Below, in pieces: positions 7,832-16,907 of a DNA stretch of 64,000 nucleotides (within the stretch, counting starts at the first letter, position 1; each line of letters begins with the position of its first letter). This DNA comes from Bradyrhizobium valentinum (GTDB lineage Bacteria > Pseudomonadota > Alphaproteobacteria > Rhizobiales > Xanthobacteraceae), in the NCBI RefSeq assembly GCF_001440405.1, contig NZ_LLXX01000120.1:27473-91472 (forward strand), in the 5' to 3' direction. The notes under the pieces were generated by a model. The model was not told the origin of the DNA, made no database searches, and saw only the letters and a program-made list of their open reading frames with translations. Position numbers and translations under genes: made by a program.

Positions 7832-8959
7832 ATGAAGATTGCCGTTGCCAAGGAAATCGATCCGTCTGAATCGCGGGTCGCCGCTTCCCCCGATACCGTG
7901 AAGAAATATAGGGCGATCGGCGCCGAAGTCGCGATCGAGCCGGGTGCGGGCATCAAATCGGGCCTGCCGGATTCCGAATTCACCGCTGTTGGCGCCACCG
8001 TCAGCGCGGACGCGTTGAAGGATGCCGACATCATCATCAAGGTGAAGCGGCCGGAGGCCAGCGAGCTTGCCAGGTACAAACGCGGCGCGCTCGTTATCGC
8101 GATCATGGACCCCTACGGCAATGAAGCGGCGCTGCAGACGATCGCGGATGCCGGCGTCTCGGCGTTTGCGATGGAATTGATGCCGCGCATTACGCGCGCA
8201 CAGGTGATGGATGTGTTGTCCTCGCAGGCGAACCTCGCCGGCTATCGTGCGGTGATCGAGGCGGCCGAATCCTTTGGTCGTGCTTTCCCGATGATGATGA
8301 CCGCGGCCGGCACAGTTCCGGCCGCGAAAGTGTTCGTGATGGGCGTCGGCGTCGCCGGCCTGCAGGCGATTGCGACCGCGCGCCGGCTCGGTGCCGTCGT
8401 CACCGCAACCGACGTGCGCCCGGCCACCAAAGAGCAGGTCGAATCCCTTGGCGCCAAATTCCTCGCGGTCGAGGACGAGGAATTCAAGAACGCGCAGACC
8501 GCCGGCGGCTACGCCAAGGAAATGTCGAAAGAGTATCAGGCCAAGCAGGCCGCACTCACCGCCGAGCATGTCAAGAAACAGGACATCGTCATCACCACGG
8601 CCCTGATCCCGGGCCGGCCGGCGCCGATGCTCGTCAGCGCCGAGATGGTCAAGTCGATGAAGCCGGGCTCGGTGCTGGTCGACCTCGCCGTCGAGCGCGG
8701 CGGCAACGTCGAGGGCGCCAAGGCCGGTGAAGTCGTCGATGTCGATGGCATCAAGATCGTCGGCTACACCAACGTCGCCGGCCGCGTCGCGCAGTCGGCT
8801 TCCAGCCTTTACGCCCGCAACCTGTTCTCGTTCATCGAGACCATGGTCGACAAGACGAACAAGGCGCTCGCGGTCAACTGGGAGGACGAACTGGTGAAAG
8901 CCACTATGCTGACCAAGGACGGCGCCGTCATCCATCCGAACTTCCAGCCGAAAGCCTAA
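7832..8959 (+). CDS. pntAA: NAD(P) transhydrogenase subunit alpha part 1 (dI, NAD-binding)
   Basis: Forms the NAD(H)-binding dI component of the proton-translocating transhydrogenase, which uses the proton gradient to make NADPH from NADH. 375 residues from the ATG at 7832 (GGGAGGG just upstream); an in-frame start at 7799 is less likely. It has the alanine dehydrogenase/PNT N-terminal domain, the nucleotide fold GVGVAGLQ at about 171-178, and the family segment [15 protein letters not shown] near the C-terminus. In this bacterial type the alpha subunit is split: the next gene encodes the membrane part. Followed by pntAB after 11 nt and pntB after a further 47 nt. Confidence 0.95.
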   Translation: MKIAVAKEIDPSESRVAASPDTVKKYRAIGAEVAIEPGAGIKSGLPDSEFTAVGATVSADALKDADIIIKVKRPEASELARYKRGALVIAIMDPYGNEAALQTIADAGVSAFAMELMPRITRAQVMDVLSSQANLAGYRAVIEAAESFGRAFPMMMTAAGTVPAAKVFVMGVGVAGLQAIATARRLGAVVTATDVRPATKEQVESLGAKFLAVEDEEFKNAQTAGGYAKEMSKEYQAKQAALTAEHVKKQDIVITTALIPGRPAPMLVSAEMVKSMKPGSVLVDLAVERGGNVEGAKAGEVVDVDGIKIVGYTNVAGRVAQSASSLYARNLFSFIETMVDKTNKALAVNWEDELVKATMLTKDGAVIHPNFQPKA

Positions 8960-8970
8960 GGAGAGAAGCC

Positions 8971-9288
8971 ATGGAGCACATTGCGCAGGCCGTCGATCCC
9001 TTCGTATTCCGGCTGTCGATTTTCGTCCTCGCCGTCTTCGTCGGCTACTTCGTGGTCTGGTCGGTGACACCGGCGCTGCATACGCCGCTGATGTCGGTGA
9101 CCAACGCGATCTCCTCGGTAATCGTGGTCGGCGCGTTGCTGGCGGTCGGCGTGCCGATGATCTCGAGCGGCAGCGGCTGGGCACGCGGCTTCGGCTTCAT
9201 CGCGCTGATCTTTGCCTGTGTGAATATCTTCGGCGGCTTCCTTGTCACCCAGCGCATGCTGGCGATGTACAAGAAGAAGGCCAAGTGA
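8971..9288 (+). CDS. pntAB: NAD(P) transhydrogenase subunit alpha part 2 (membrane)
   Basis: 105 residues with an N-terminal amphipathic stretch and three to four membrane segments ([55 protein letters not shown]), ending in a Lys-rich tail. This is the first membrane segment group (dII) of the transhydrogenase, separated from the dI domain as in Rhodospirillum. It sits between pntAA and pntB, all co-directional. A ribosome-binding AAGGAGAG lies 5-12 nt before the start. Confidence 0.95.
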   Translation: MEHIAQAVDPFVFRLSIFVLAVFVGYFVVWSVTPALHTPLMSVTNAISSVIVVGALLAVGVPMISSGSGWARGFGFIALIFACVNIFGGFLVTQRMLAMYKKKAK

Positions 9289-9335
9289 AATGACGGCGTG
9301 CACCTCGCGGGTGACGAAGACAATGGGGACCTGAG

Positions 9336-10733
9336 ATGAACGCCAATTTGGCTGCACTGCTGTATCTCGTGGCGGGCGTGCTCTTCATCCTGTCGCTGCG
9401 CGGACTGTCCAGCCCCGCGACGTCACGCCAGGGCAATCTGTTCGGCATGATCGGCATGGCGATCGCGATCGGCACGACGCTCGCGAGCCACCCGCCGGCT
9501 GACGGCGTGGCCTGGCTGCTGGTGGTGCTCGGCATCGCCATCGGCGGCAGCATCGGCGCCGTGATCGCGCGGCGGGTGCCGATGACGTCGATGCCGGAAC
9601 TGGTCGCGGCCTTTCACTCGCTGGTCGGCATGGCCGCGGTGCTGGTCGCCGCCGGCGCGTTCTACGCGCCCGAAGCCTTCGATATCGGCAAGCCCGGCGC
9701 CATTCACGCATCCAGCCTGGTCGAAATGTCGCTCGGCGTTGCCATCGGCGCGCTGACCTTCACCGGCTCCGTGATCGCGTTCCTGAAGCTTTCCGCGCGC
9801 ATGAGCGGCGCGCCGATCATCCTGCCCGGCCGGCACATCATCAACATCGCGCTGGCGCTGGCGCTGGTGTTCTTCATTTTCGGTCTGGTGCGCTCCGGTA
9901 GCGCGCTCGACTTCTGGCTGATCACCATCATCGCCTTGGTGCTTGGCGTGCTCATGATCATCCCGATCGGCGGCGCCGACATGCCGGTCGTGATCTCGAT
10001 GCTGAACTCCTATTCCGGCTGGGCCGCCGCCGGCATCGGTTTCACGCTCGGCAACTCCGCGCTGATCATCACCGGCGCGCTGGTCGGCTCCTCCGGCGCG
10101 ATTCTGTCCTACATTATGTGCCACGCGATGAACCGTTCCTTCATCTCGGTCATCCTCGGCGGCTTCGGCGGCGAGACAGCGGCTGCGGGCGGCGGCAGCG
10201 GCGAGCAGAAGCCTGCCAAACTCGGCTCGGCCGACGACGCGGCCTTCATCATGAAGAACGCGCAGAAGGTGATCATCGTGCCCGGCTACGGCATGGCGGT
10301 GGCGCAGGCCCAGCACGCGCTACGCGAAATGGGCGACCTCCTGAAGAAGGAGGGCGTCGAGGTGAAGTACGCCATCCACCCGGTCGCCGGCCGCATGCCC
10401 GGCCACATGAACGTCCTGCTGGCGGAAGCCAACGTGCCCTATGACGAGGTGTTCGAGCTCGAGGACATCAACTCCGAATTCGCGCAGGCCGATATCGCCT
10501 TCGTGATCGGCGCCAACGACGTCACCAACCCGGCCGCCGAGGAGGACAAGACCTCGCCGATCTACGGCATGCCGGTCTTGCAGGTCTGGAAGGCCGGCAC
10601 CGTGATGTTCATCAAGCGCTCGCTGGCATCAGGCTATGCCGGCATCGACAATCCGCTGTTCTATCGCGATAATACCATGATGCTGCTCGGCGACGCCAAG
10701 AAGGTCACCGAGAACATCGTCAAGGGGATGTAA
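9336..10733 (+). CDS. pntB: NAD(P) transhydrogenase subunit beta
   Basis: 465 residues. The first two thirds carry about nine membrane helices (dII) that conduct the proton. The C-terminal third is the NADP(H)-binding dIII domain, with the fingerprint VIIVPGYGMAVAQAQHA, HPVAGRMPGHMNVLLAEA and VIGANDVTNPAA, plus GMPVLQVWKA near the end. All known dIII motifs are visible and the length is normal. It completes the pntAA-pntAB-pntB operon. Confidence 0.96.
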   Translation: MNANLAALLYLVAGVLFILSLRGLSSPATSRQGNLFGMIGMAIAIGTTLASHPPADGVAWLLVVLGIAIGGSIGAVIARRVPMTSMPELVAAFHSLVGMAAVLVAAGAFYAPEAFDIGKPGAIHASSLVEMSLGVAIGALTFTGSVIAFLKLSARMSGAPIILPGRHIINIALALALVFFIFGLVRSGSALDFWLITIIALVLGVLMIIPIGGADMPVVISMLNSYSGWAAAGIGFTLGNSALIITGALVGSSGAILSYIMCHAMNRSFISVILGGFGGETAAAGGGSGEQKPAKLGSADDAAFIMKNAQKVIIVPGYGMAVAQAQHALREMGDLLKKEGVEVKYAIHPVAGRMPGHMNVLLAEANVPYDEVFELEDINSEFAQADIAFVIGANDVTNPAAEEDKTSPIYGMPVLQVWKAGTVMFIKRSLASGYAGIDNPLFYRDNTMMLLGDAKKVTENIVKGM

Positions 10734-10751
10734 CGCGCTCGCAGGAAATTC

Positions 10752-11558
10752 ATGACCGTACTGAAATGGCTGCTGATTGTCGTTTCGGCTGGTTATGTCT
10801 GTGGTCTGCTCGCACTGTTCTTCGCGCAGCGCGCCGTTCTGTTTCCGGCCCCGACGAGTGCGCGCACGGCGCCGCACGCGGCGGGCTTTCCGGAAGCGGA
10901 AGAGCATATCCTGACTACGGCTGACGGCGAGAAGGTCATCGTCTGGCACGTTCCGGCCAAGCCGGGCCGTCCGGTCGTTCTCTACTTTCACGGCAATGGC
11001 GATTATCTCGCCGGCTTCTTCGGCCGCTTTCGCAGCATCATCGCCGACGGGACCGGCGTCGTCGCCTTGTCTTATCGCGGCTATGCGGGCTCAACCGGGC
11101 GGCCGAGCGAGCACGGATTGTTGCAGGACGCAGCGGCGGCCTACGCCTTTACAGTCGCACGCTATCGCGCGGACAACATCGTCGTCTGGGGCTTTTCGCT
11201 CGGCACCGGCGTTGCGGTGACGCTTGCAGCGGAGCAGCGGATCGGGAGGTTGATCCTGGAGGCTCCCTACACGTCGATCACCGATGTCGCCGCGTCGGCA
11301 TACTGGTTCGCGCCGGTGCGTCTATTGATGCGGGATCAGTTCCGTTCCGACGTGCAGATCGCGAGAGTCAAGGTCCCGCTGCTCGTGATGCATGGCGCGC
11401 TCGATCCCACGATACCTGTTACGTTCGGTGAACGGCTGTTTGCGCTGGCGAATGAGCCGAAACGGTTTGTCCGCCTTGCCCGAGGCGGTCATAACGATCT
11501 GGACAATTTCGGCGCGATTGAAATCGCACGAAATTTCATCAACCTTGCAAGGGGGTGA
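10752..11558 (+). CDS. Membrane-anchored alpha/beta hydrolase
   Basis: 268 residues with one N-terminal hydrophobic helix (about 5-25), then an alpha/beta hydrolase fold. The oxyanion region is VLYFHGNGDYLAGF, the nucleophile Ser149 is in GFSLGTG, the acid is Asp218 in HGALDPTIP, and His247 is in ARGGHNDL. It resembles the BEM46/YfhR group of membrane-linked serine hydrolases, whose substrates are largely unknown. It follows pntB by 18 nt and may be co-transcribed with it. Confidence 0.85.
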   Translation: MTVLKWLLIVVSAGYVCGLLALFFAQRAVLFPAPTSARTAPHAAGFPEAEEHILTTADGEKVIVWHVPAKPGRPVVLYFHGNGDYLAGFFGRFRSIIADGTGVVALSYRGYAGSTGRPSEHGLLQDAAAAYAFTVARYRADNIVVWGFSLGTGVAVTLAAEQRIGRLILEAPYTSITDVAASAYWFAPVRLLMRDQFRSDVQIARVKVPLLVMHGALDPTIPVTFGERLFALANEPKRFVRLARGGHNDLDNFGAIEIARNFINLARG

Positions 11559-11618
11559 TGGCCGCCCTCGCCCTCATGGACACATCTTGTGTCCACGACC
11601 CGTTGGGGAGTTGACCGC

Positions 11619-12716
11619 ATGAGCGCACACGGACCGATGCCGAAATCGGCCTGGATATTCCCGGCGCTGGCAATGCTGCTGTTTGCCGTGGCCACCGGCC
11701 TTGAGCTCAGCTTTACGCCGTCAGTTGGCGGGTTTTTGTTCGCGGCCACGCTGCTGGCGATCCTGTTCGGCACTGTATTCGCAGCGGTGCATCATGCCGA
11801 GGTGATCGCCGAGCGGATCGGCGAACCCTACGGCACGCTGGTACTGACGCTTGCGGTCACCATCATCGAGGTCGCGCTGATTGCCACCATCATGCTCGGC
11901 GAAAAGCCGCAGCCCGCCTTGGCGCGCGATACGGTGTTTGCGGTGGTGATGATCGTGTGCAACGGCCTCGTGGGCCTGTGTATCTTCATCGGGGGCTTGC
12001 GCTACCGCGAGCAGGATTTCCAGGTCTCCGGCGCAAACCTTTATCTCAGCGTGCTGTTCGTGCTGGCGACCATTACGCTGATCATGCCCAATTATACGCT
12101 GACGGCGCCGGGGCCGATCTATTCGGCGGCGCAGCTTGGTTTCGTGGACCTGGTCACGCTCATGCTCTACGGCGTGTTCCTATATACCCAGACGATCCGG
12201 CACAGCGATTATTTCATCAAGGGAGGGGCCGATGCTGCCACCGAAACCTCATCACTGTCGAACCGGATGCTGGCGCTCAGCGTCGCGCTGCTGCTTATCT
12301 CCCTGCTTGCCGTGGTGCTTCTGGCGAAGAAATTTTCGCTCGTGGTCGATGTCGTAACCGCGATGATCGGCGCCCCACCGGCGTTCGCGGGCGTGCTCGT
12401 CGCGGTCCTCATCCTGCTTCCGGAGGGGGTCACCGCTATTGCAGCCGCGCGCAACAACGATCTTCAGAAGAGCATCAATCTCGCGCTCGGATCGTCGCTG
12501 GCGACCATCGGGCTGACTATTCCCGCGGTCGGCCTGGCCACCGCCGTGCTCGACAAGGAACTCGTGCTCGGGCTCAACGGTCAGGGCATGGTACTGCTGC
12601 TGCTCACGTTCTTCCTGAGCATGCTCACCTTCGGCACCGGCCGCACCAACATCCTGTTCGGGCTGGTGCACATGGTGGTGTTTGCCGTGTTCGTGTTTAT
12701 GGTGTTCGTGCCGTAA
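11619..12716 (+). CDS. chaA: ChaA-type calcium/cation:proton antiporter
   Basis: 365 residues with about eleven membrane segments. It shows the two Ca2+/cation antiporter repeats with acidic Glu residues: LVLTLAVTIIEVALIATIM in the first half and GVLVAVLILLPEGVTAIAAARNN in the second. The second also carries the QKSINLALGSSLATIGLTIPAV segment, read in parts. These match the ChaA (YrbG/CaCA) family, which exports Ca2+ or Na+/K+ in exchange for protons. I chose the ATG at 11619, preceded by GGGGAG at 8 nt; an in-frame GTG at 11589 is less likely. Confidence 0.88.
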   Translation: MSAHGPMPKSAWIFPALAMLLFAVATGLELSFTPSVGGFLFAATLLAILFGTVFAAVHHAEVIAERIGEPYGTLVLTLAVTIIEVALIATIMLGEKPQPALARDTVFAVVMIVCNGLVGLCIFIGGLRYREQDFQVSGANLYLSVLFVLATITLIMPNYTLTAPGPIYSAAQLGFVDLVTLMLYGVFLYTQTIRHSDYFIKGGADAATETSSLSNRMLALSVALLLISLLAVVLLAKKFSLVVDVVTAMIGAPPAFAGVLVAVLILLPEGVTAIAAARNNDLQKSINLALGSSLATIGLTIPAVGLATAVLDKELVLGLNGQGMVLLLLTFFLSMLTFGTGRTNILFGLVHMVVFAVFVFMVFVP

Positions 12717-12731
12717 TCGGAGACGAATGAA

Positions 12732-13025
12732 ATGCTTGCCGCCAAATCCGACGTTCAGGTCGATACCCCCGAAGTCCGCGTGACCGAATGGCGGCTGGCG
12801 CCGGGCAGCGCCACCGGCCATCACACCCACGAGATGGACTACGTGATCGTGCCGGTGACCTCGGGCGAGATGACGATCGTGGCGCCGAGCGGCGAACGCA
12901 CCAAGGCGCAGCTCGGGGCCGGCAAGTCCTATTTTCGGAAAGCGGGCGTCCAGCACGACGTGCTCAACGAGACGGCAAGCGAGATCGTGTTTCTGGAGGT
13001 CGAACTGAAGCCCCTGACCACCTAG
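12732..13025 (+). CDS. Small cupin-domain protein
   Basis: 97 residues forming one cupin barrel. Motif 1 is GHHTHEMDYVIVPVTSGEM (metal-ligand-type His-x-His and Glu), and motif 2 is the later GVQHDVLNET. Such single-domain cupins act as small dioxygenases, isomerases or sensor proteins; nothing here decides between them. It starts 16 nt after the antiporter stop on the same strand. Confidence 0.8.
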   Translation: MLAAKSDVQVDTPEVRVTEWRLAPGSATGHHTHEMDYVIVPVTSGEMTIVAPSGERTKAQLGAGKSYFRKAGVQHDVLNETASEIVFLEVELKPLTT

Positions 13026-13210
13026 CCGCAGGTTCCAGGCTGTTTCCGGGCCTCGCCCTGTGACCCGGACTAGTTAGGCTATTCTAACCGACCCAAGCCG
13101 GTGTCGCCCGACCTGCACGGGAACTGCTGAATTGCCACCGATCCGTCGCAGTTGATCCCTCAATGTGCCTCAAAGTTCCAGCAATTATAGGGCCGCGGGG
13201 AGTGGCCGGA

Positions 13211-14296
13211 ATGCTGAATTACCTGAAGAAATTTGCGGTGGACATCTTCCCCTCGGTGGCCGCGACTGTCATCGGGGCGTACATCGTCAACCACTACATC
13301 GTGACCAAGCCCGGCGCGGACGCGCCCGCCGCCGCGGTGTCGGCAGCTAACCCCAAGGGGGAAGGCAAGGCTGAAGCCAAATCCGAAGCCAACGCGGCGC
13401 CGGACACCAAGTCGGGCGAAGCCACGGCCAATGTCAGCAATCTCCCGGCCGCCGGCGTCAAGGCGAGGGGAATCTCCGAGAAGGCCATCATGGACAAGAC
13501 CGCTGCCGAACGGCCGGCGGCGGTTGAAAGGGCCCAGGAAAAAGCTGACGCGAAAACCGAAACGAAGGCTGATGCTAGGAAGGCTGACGCTAAAGAGAAG
13601 GCTGATGCCAAACCCGATACCAAATCCGCCGATACCAAGTCCGACGTGAGATCGGCCGAAAGCCCGGCCGAGGCCGCGAGCAATCCGGCCGACCAGCGCC
13701 GTCATGCCGCGGCGCCGCGCGAAAAGGAAAAGATCAGGGTCATACTGCCGTCGCCCGTGCAGCCCGTGGCGTCGTCCTCGGCGGCTCCGGTTGCGGCGGC
13801 AGCACCCGCCGCCCCGGTCGAGACTGCGGTTGCACCGGATGAACGCCGCGATGCCAACGATCTGGCGCGCGCTGCGATCGAGCGCCTGCGCGAAACCTCG
13901 CCGCGAGCCCCCGAGACCGCCCGCGCTCCTGAGGCGCCCAGGGTTGCGAATGCGCCCGCGGTAACGAATGCACCGGCGGTAGCGAATGCACCGGCGGTTG
14001 CCAATGCACCTGCCGCCGCGAATGCGCCCGCGCTTCGTCCGCTGCCGCCGCCGATCATGGTCTCGGGCTCGCCGGCCGGCGAACCCTTTGGTCAGGCTTC
14101 GTCGCGAGCGCGGCCGCCTTATGCCGAGGCCGTCGACCCGAACCGCCCAACCCCGCCTGCCGAGATTCCGGTATCGCGCCCGCTCGATCTGCGTGCCGAA
14201 GTTGCGGAGCCTTCCGTGCGCGAACGCGCAACGGCGGCTGCCGAGGACGCACTGTCGACCGCCAAGTCGATCTTCCACGCGGTGCTGCCGAAATAG
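13211..14296 (+). CDS. Ala/Lys/Pro-rich anchored protein of unknown function
   Basis: 361 residues from the ATG at 13211, where GGGGAGTGGCCGGA precedes the codon; a longer frame opens at 13163. The N-terminus is the only ordered-looking part: YLKKFAVDIFPSVAATVIGAY, a probable membrane anchor. The rest is low complexity: an Ala/Lys/Asp/Glu zone with many KAD and DTKS units (about 60-150), then Ala/Pro-rich sequence with the NAPAVA repeats, then a helical end. It looks like an anchored, intrinsically disordered spacer. No function can be assigned. An antisense frame of similar length exists but lacks a plausible start and is rejected. Confidence 0.6.
   Translation: MLNYLKKFAVDIFPSVAATVIGAYIVNHYIVTKPGADAPAAAVSAANPKGEGKAEAKSEANAAPDTKSGEATANVSNLPAAGVKARGISEKAIMDKTAAERPAAVERAQEKADAKTETKADARKADAKEKADAKPDTKSADTKSDVRSAESPAEAASNPADQRRHAAAPREKEKIRVILPSPVQPVASSSAAPVAAAAPAAPVETAVAPDERRDANDLARAAIERLRETSPRAPETARAPEAPRVANAPAVTNAPAVANAPAVANAPAAANAPALRPLPPPIMVSGSPAGEPFGQASSRARPPYAEAVDPNRPTPPAEIPVSRPLDLRAEVAEPSVRERATAAAEDALSTAKSIFHAVLPK
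13949..14038 (+). repeat. Five tandem 18-bp units coding for NAPAV(T/A)
   Basis: Five in-frame 18-nt units inside the low-complexity gene, each coding for Asn-Ala-Pro-Ala-x-x. The units differ mainly at third positions, which suggests an older expansion kept under protein-level constraint. Confidence 0.75.
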
Positions 14297-14310
14297 TTGG
14301 TGGTTTCTTC

Positions 14311-14419
14311 GAGCGAAGCACGCTCCCGGACTTGATCCGGGGTGGCTTCCGTCTGGCGCGAAGACAGCGCGTCAAGCAAAGCTGGCGCTGGATTCTGATT
14401 CAATCAAACCGGCAAAGCT
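14311..14419. repeat. Dispersed intergenic repeat between convergent genes
   Basis: Contains CCCGGACTTGATCCGGGG (self-complementary) followed by TGG. The same 21 nt occurs at about 39554-39574. The block ends with a CTGATTCAATC-type segment. It lies between two convergent genes and may serve as a shared transcription end. Confidence 0.6.
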
Positions 14420-15064
14420 CTAGCCGCCGGTGCGCGCGAGGCCGCTTCGCGCAGTTTCGTCCTTGGGCCGGAGCGCAAGCGCACGGCCGTAGGACGTGAA
14501 CGCCTTGGCCTTGTCGCCGAGCCGCTCATAGGTGACGCCGCGAGCCGACCAGGCTGGCGCGCTGTTGGGATCGGCCTGCACCGCTTCGTCGAGATCGGAC
14601 GCGGCTTCCTTCGCCTTGTCGATGGCGAGGTAGCTGGTTGCACGTGCCAGCAGCGGCTCGACCCGTTGCGGCGTCAGGCCGTTGGCTGCCGTGAAATCCG
14701 CGATAGCCTGCTCATGCTGCTTATCAGCTTGATAGATCAGCCCGCGGCCGTACAGGGCCGGCACATTGTAGGGATCGAGGGCGAGCGCGCGCTCGAATTC
14801 CGCGAGCGCTTCTTCGGTCTTGCCGGATTTGGCGAGAGCCTGGCCGCGCGCAGCATTGCCCTGAGCGTCGTTGACGCTTTGTCCGCTGATCGTGCCGGTC
14901 GGCTTCTGCTCGACGGCCTGTGGCTTTTCCTTGTCCGATCCCCACGATCCCAGGTCGAACGAACAGCCGCCGAGAGGAACGGTGAGAACGATCGCGAGCA
15001 CCGCGATGGGGACGGTCGTAAAGCGCGAAGCGCGGGGGAGGGCATTGCAATCCGTAACGGCCAT
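14420..15064 (-). CDS. TPR-repeat lipoprotein
   Basis: 214 residues from the ATG at 15064; a longer frame starts at 15124. The N-terminal signal peptide ends in a lipobox (VPLGGC), so the protein is probably a lipoprotein facing the periplasm. It is followed by about four tetratricopeptide repeats (ARGQALAKSGKTEEALAEFERALALDP; PALYGRGLIYQADKQHEQAI; LLARATSYLAIDKAKEAASDL; AWSARGVTYERLGDKAKAF, read in parts). TPR lipoproteins often act as scaffolds for envelope complexes (NlpI-like). The specific partner is unknown. Confidence 0.82.
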   Translation of the reverse strand: MAVTDCNALPRASRFTTVPIAVLAIVLTVPLGGCSFDLGSWGSDKEKPQAVEQKPTGTISGQSVNDAQGNAARGQALAKSGKTEEALAEFERALALDPYNVPALYGRGLIYQADKQHEQAIADFTAANGLTPQRVEPLLARATSYLAIDKAKEAASDLDEAVQADPNSAPAWSARGVTYERLGDKAKAFTSYGRALALRPKDETARSGLARTGG

Positions 15065-15251
15065 GCAGCGGAATACTCTCGCGTTCAATGCGGCATAGGT
15101 AGCGCGACGGGCCGTAAAATGCATCGGTCAAAATGGCCGCAAGGCCGGCGAAGGAGGTGCAAGTGATGTGCACAAGTGATGTGCAAGTGATCGAGCACGC
15201 CGTGCGCCCCCGCCGATTATCAGATTCTATCGGACCTGCGATGGCAGAAAC

Positions 15252-15281
15252 AAAAAAACGCGGACCCGAGGCCCGCGTTTT
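15252..15281 (-). terminator. Rho-independent terminator of rpsU
   Basis: AAAACGCGG (15255-15263) pairs perfectly with CCGCGTTTT (15273-15281). Read on the reverse strand, it ends in a run of seven T residues. It lies 26 nt after the rpsU stop. Confidence 0.88.
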
Positions 15282-15306
15282 CAATTCAAATCTCTTAAGA
15301 ATGCGC

Positions 15307-15609
15307 TCAGCGCGGTCCGCGCGGACCTGCGCCCGGGCCACGGCCGCCAGCGCCACCACGGTCGCCGCCAGGACCGGCGCCGAACACCGGCTTCGGCTTC
15401 ATCGGCAGCAGGCCTTCGCGCTGCAGCTTCTTGCGGGCCAGCTTGCGCGCGCGGCGCACGGCTTCGGCCTTTTCACGGGCCTTCTTCTCGGACGGCTTTT
15501 CGTAGTGGCCGCGGAGCTTCATCTCGCGGAAGATACCCTCGCGCTGCATCTTCTTCTTCAGCGCCTTGAGGGCTTGGTCGACATTGTTATCGCGGACGAG
15601 AACCTGCAC
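15307..15609 (-). CDS. rpsU: 30S ribosomal protein S21
   Basis: 100 residues. The N-terminal 60 residues are classic S21: [40 protein letters not shown] and a Lys/Arg-rich helix. S21 is a small ribosomal subunit protein near the anti-Shine-Dalgarno region that helps initiation. The C-terminal tail is an Arg/Gly/Pro-rich extension typical of alphaproteobacterial S21. It is monocistronic, with its own terminator. Confidence 0.95.
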   Translation of the reverse strand: MQVLVRDNNVDQALKALKKKMQREGIFREMKLRGHYEKPSEKKAREKAEAVRRARKLARKKLQREGLLPMKPKPVFGAGPGGDRGGAGGRGPGAGPRGPR

Positions 15610-15862
15610 GCGGCATCCTCTTTCAATTGATCGGATAGGAATTCTGGTGAAGTGAAGAGCCGACGAAAGGCCTGGCCCTTAACCCTGAGCGCGGGCATGT
15701 AGCAGACAAAACCGCTGATGTCCACCTGAGAAGGCGGTTTCCGGCCCGAAAAACCATGAAAATAGGCGGGATTCGGCCAACATGCCCCCGATTTCCGAAA
15801 ATAACGGGCCCCTCACGGCGCTTCCCTAGCATCCGGCAACGCAAAACATGCGGGAGGCGCGT

Positions 15863-16585
15863 ATGAATACCAAAAAATATACGGCTGAAGCGATCGGTAC
15901 GTTTTGGCTCACATTTGCGGGATGCGGCAGCGCGGTCATTGCCGCCGGCTTTCCGCAGGTCGGTATAGGCCTGGTCGGTGTATCCTTGGCGTTCGGCCTG
16001 AGCGTCGTGACCATGGCCTATGCGATCGGCCACATCTCCGGCTGCCATCTCAATCCCGCGGTCACGGTTGGTCTCGCCGCGGGCGGGCGTTTTCCGGCAG
16101 CGCAGATTTTGCCGTACGTGATCGCGCAGGTGATTGGCGCTGTGGCTGGCGCGGCGCTGCTCTATGTGATCGCAAGCGGCGCGCCCGGCTTCGATCTCGG
16201 CAAGGGTTTTGCCTCCAACGGCTATGACGCGCATTCGCCCGGCCAGTACGGCATGGTGGCCTGCTTCATCACCGAGGTGGTGATGACCATGATGTTCCTG
16301 TTCATCATCATGGGCGCTACCCACGGCAAGGCGCCTGCGGGCTTTGCGCCGCTCGCCATCGGATTGGCGCTGGTGATGATCCATCTCGTCAGCATTCCCG
16401 TCACCAACACGTCGGTGAATCCTGCGCGCAGCACAGGGCCAGCGCTGTTCGTCGGCGGCTGGGCGCTGGCGCAGCTTTGGCTGTTCTGGGTTGCGCCCCT
16501 GATCGGCGGTGCGCTCGGCGGCGTGATCTATCGCTGGCTCAGCGAGGAGCCGGCTGGCGTTGTGGAGGGCCTGAAGACGGCCTGA
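15863..16585 (+). CDS. aqpZ: Aquaporin Z (water channel)
   Basis: 240 residues from the ATG at 15863 with GGGAGG about 6 nt upstream. A six-helix major intrinsic protein with both NPA half-helices: [12 protein letters not shown] and [12 protein letters not shown]. The segment after the second NPA (Arg-Ser-Thr-Gly-Pro-Ala) and the small residues of the selectivity filter fit a water-specific AqpZ rather than a glycerol facilitator. It sits in the inner membrane. Confidence 0.94.
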   Translation: MNTKKYTAEAIGTFWLTFAGCGSAVIAAGFPQVGIGLVGVSLAFGLSVVTMAYAIGHISGCHLNPAVTVGLAAGGRFPAAQILPYVIAQVIGAVAGAALLYVIASGAPGFDLGKGFASNGYDAHSPGQYGMVACFITEVVMTMMFLFIIMGATHGKAPAGFAPLAIGLALVMIHLVSIPVTNTSVNPARSTGPALFVGGWALAQLWLFWVAPLIGGALGGVIYRWLSEEPAGVVEGLKTA

Positions 16586-16652
16586 CCTGCGATTGCGCAC
16601 AATGGCGGTACGGCTGTTCCTCGCCATTAGTCAGGGACGCACCGTCGGAAGG

Positions 16653-16853
16653 GTTCCCTCCCCCTTGCGGGGTCCGAGACGAGCGAAGCTCGCTCGTGGG
16701 TTAGGGAGAGGGGTGCCGCTTGCTCCGCTGCCAGACGAAGCGCGGCACGAGGTTGTCAGCTTGCGCGTAGCTCGCGATGGCTTGGTATAGGTAAGCCTGA
16801 TCTCTTCGTTCGAGTGCGCGGTTACCCCTCCCCCGCAAGGGGGGAGGGAGCCT
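16653..16853. repeat. Palindromic C-rich/G-rich intergenic repeat
   Basis: The 322-nt gap between aqpZ and purK holds no supported gene. It contains CCCTCCCCCTTGCGGGG near the left end and the complementary CCCTCCCCCGCAAGGGGGGAGGG at the right end, with a GAGCGAAGCTCGCTC hairpin inside. Related blocks occur at 52113-52220 and 60666-60820. Confidence 0.7.
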
Positions 16854-16907
16854 GACGAGCGTGCTCACCTCACTTGCGTTACGGTCCGGGCGCGAGTGCG
16901 ACGAGCC

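Noticed and set aside
13160..14278. 372-residue reverse frame opposite the low-complexity protein
   Set aside because: Arg/Gly-rich with no plausible start; the forward frame has a binding site and membrane anchor.
16593..16790. 65-residue frame after aqpZ
   Set aside because: Runs through a palindromic repeat; no start signal.
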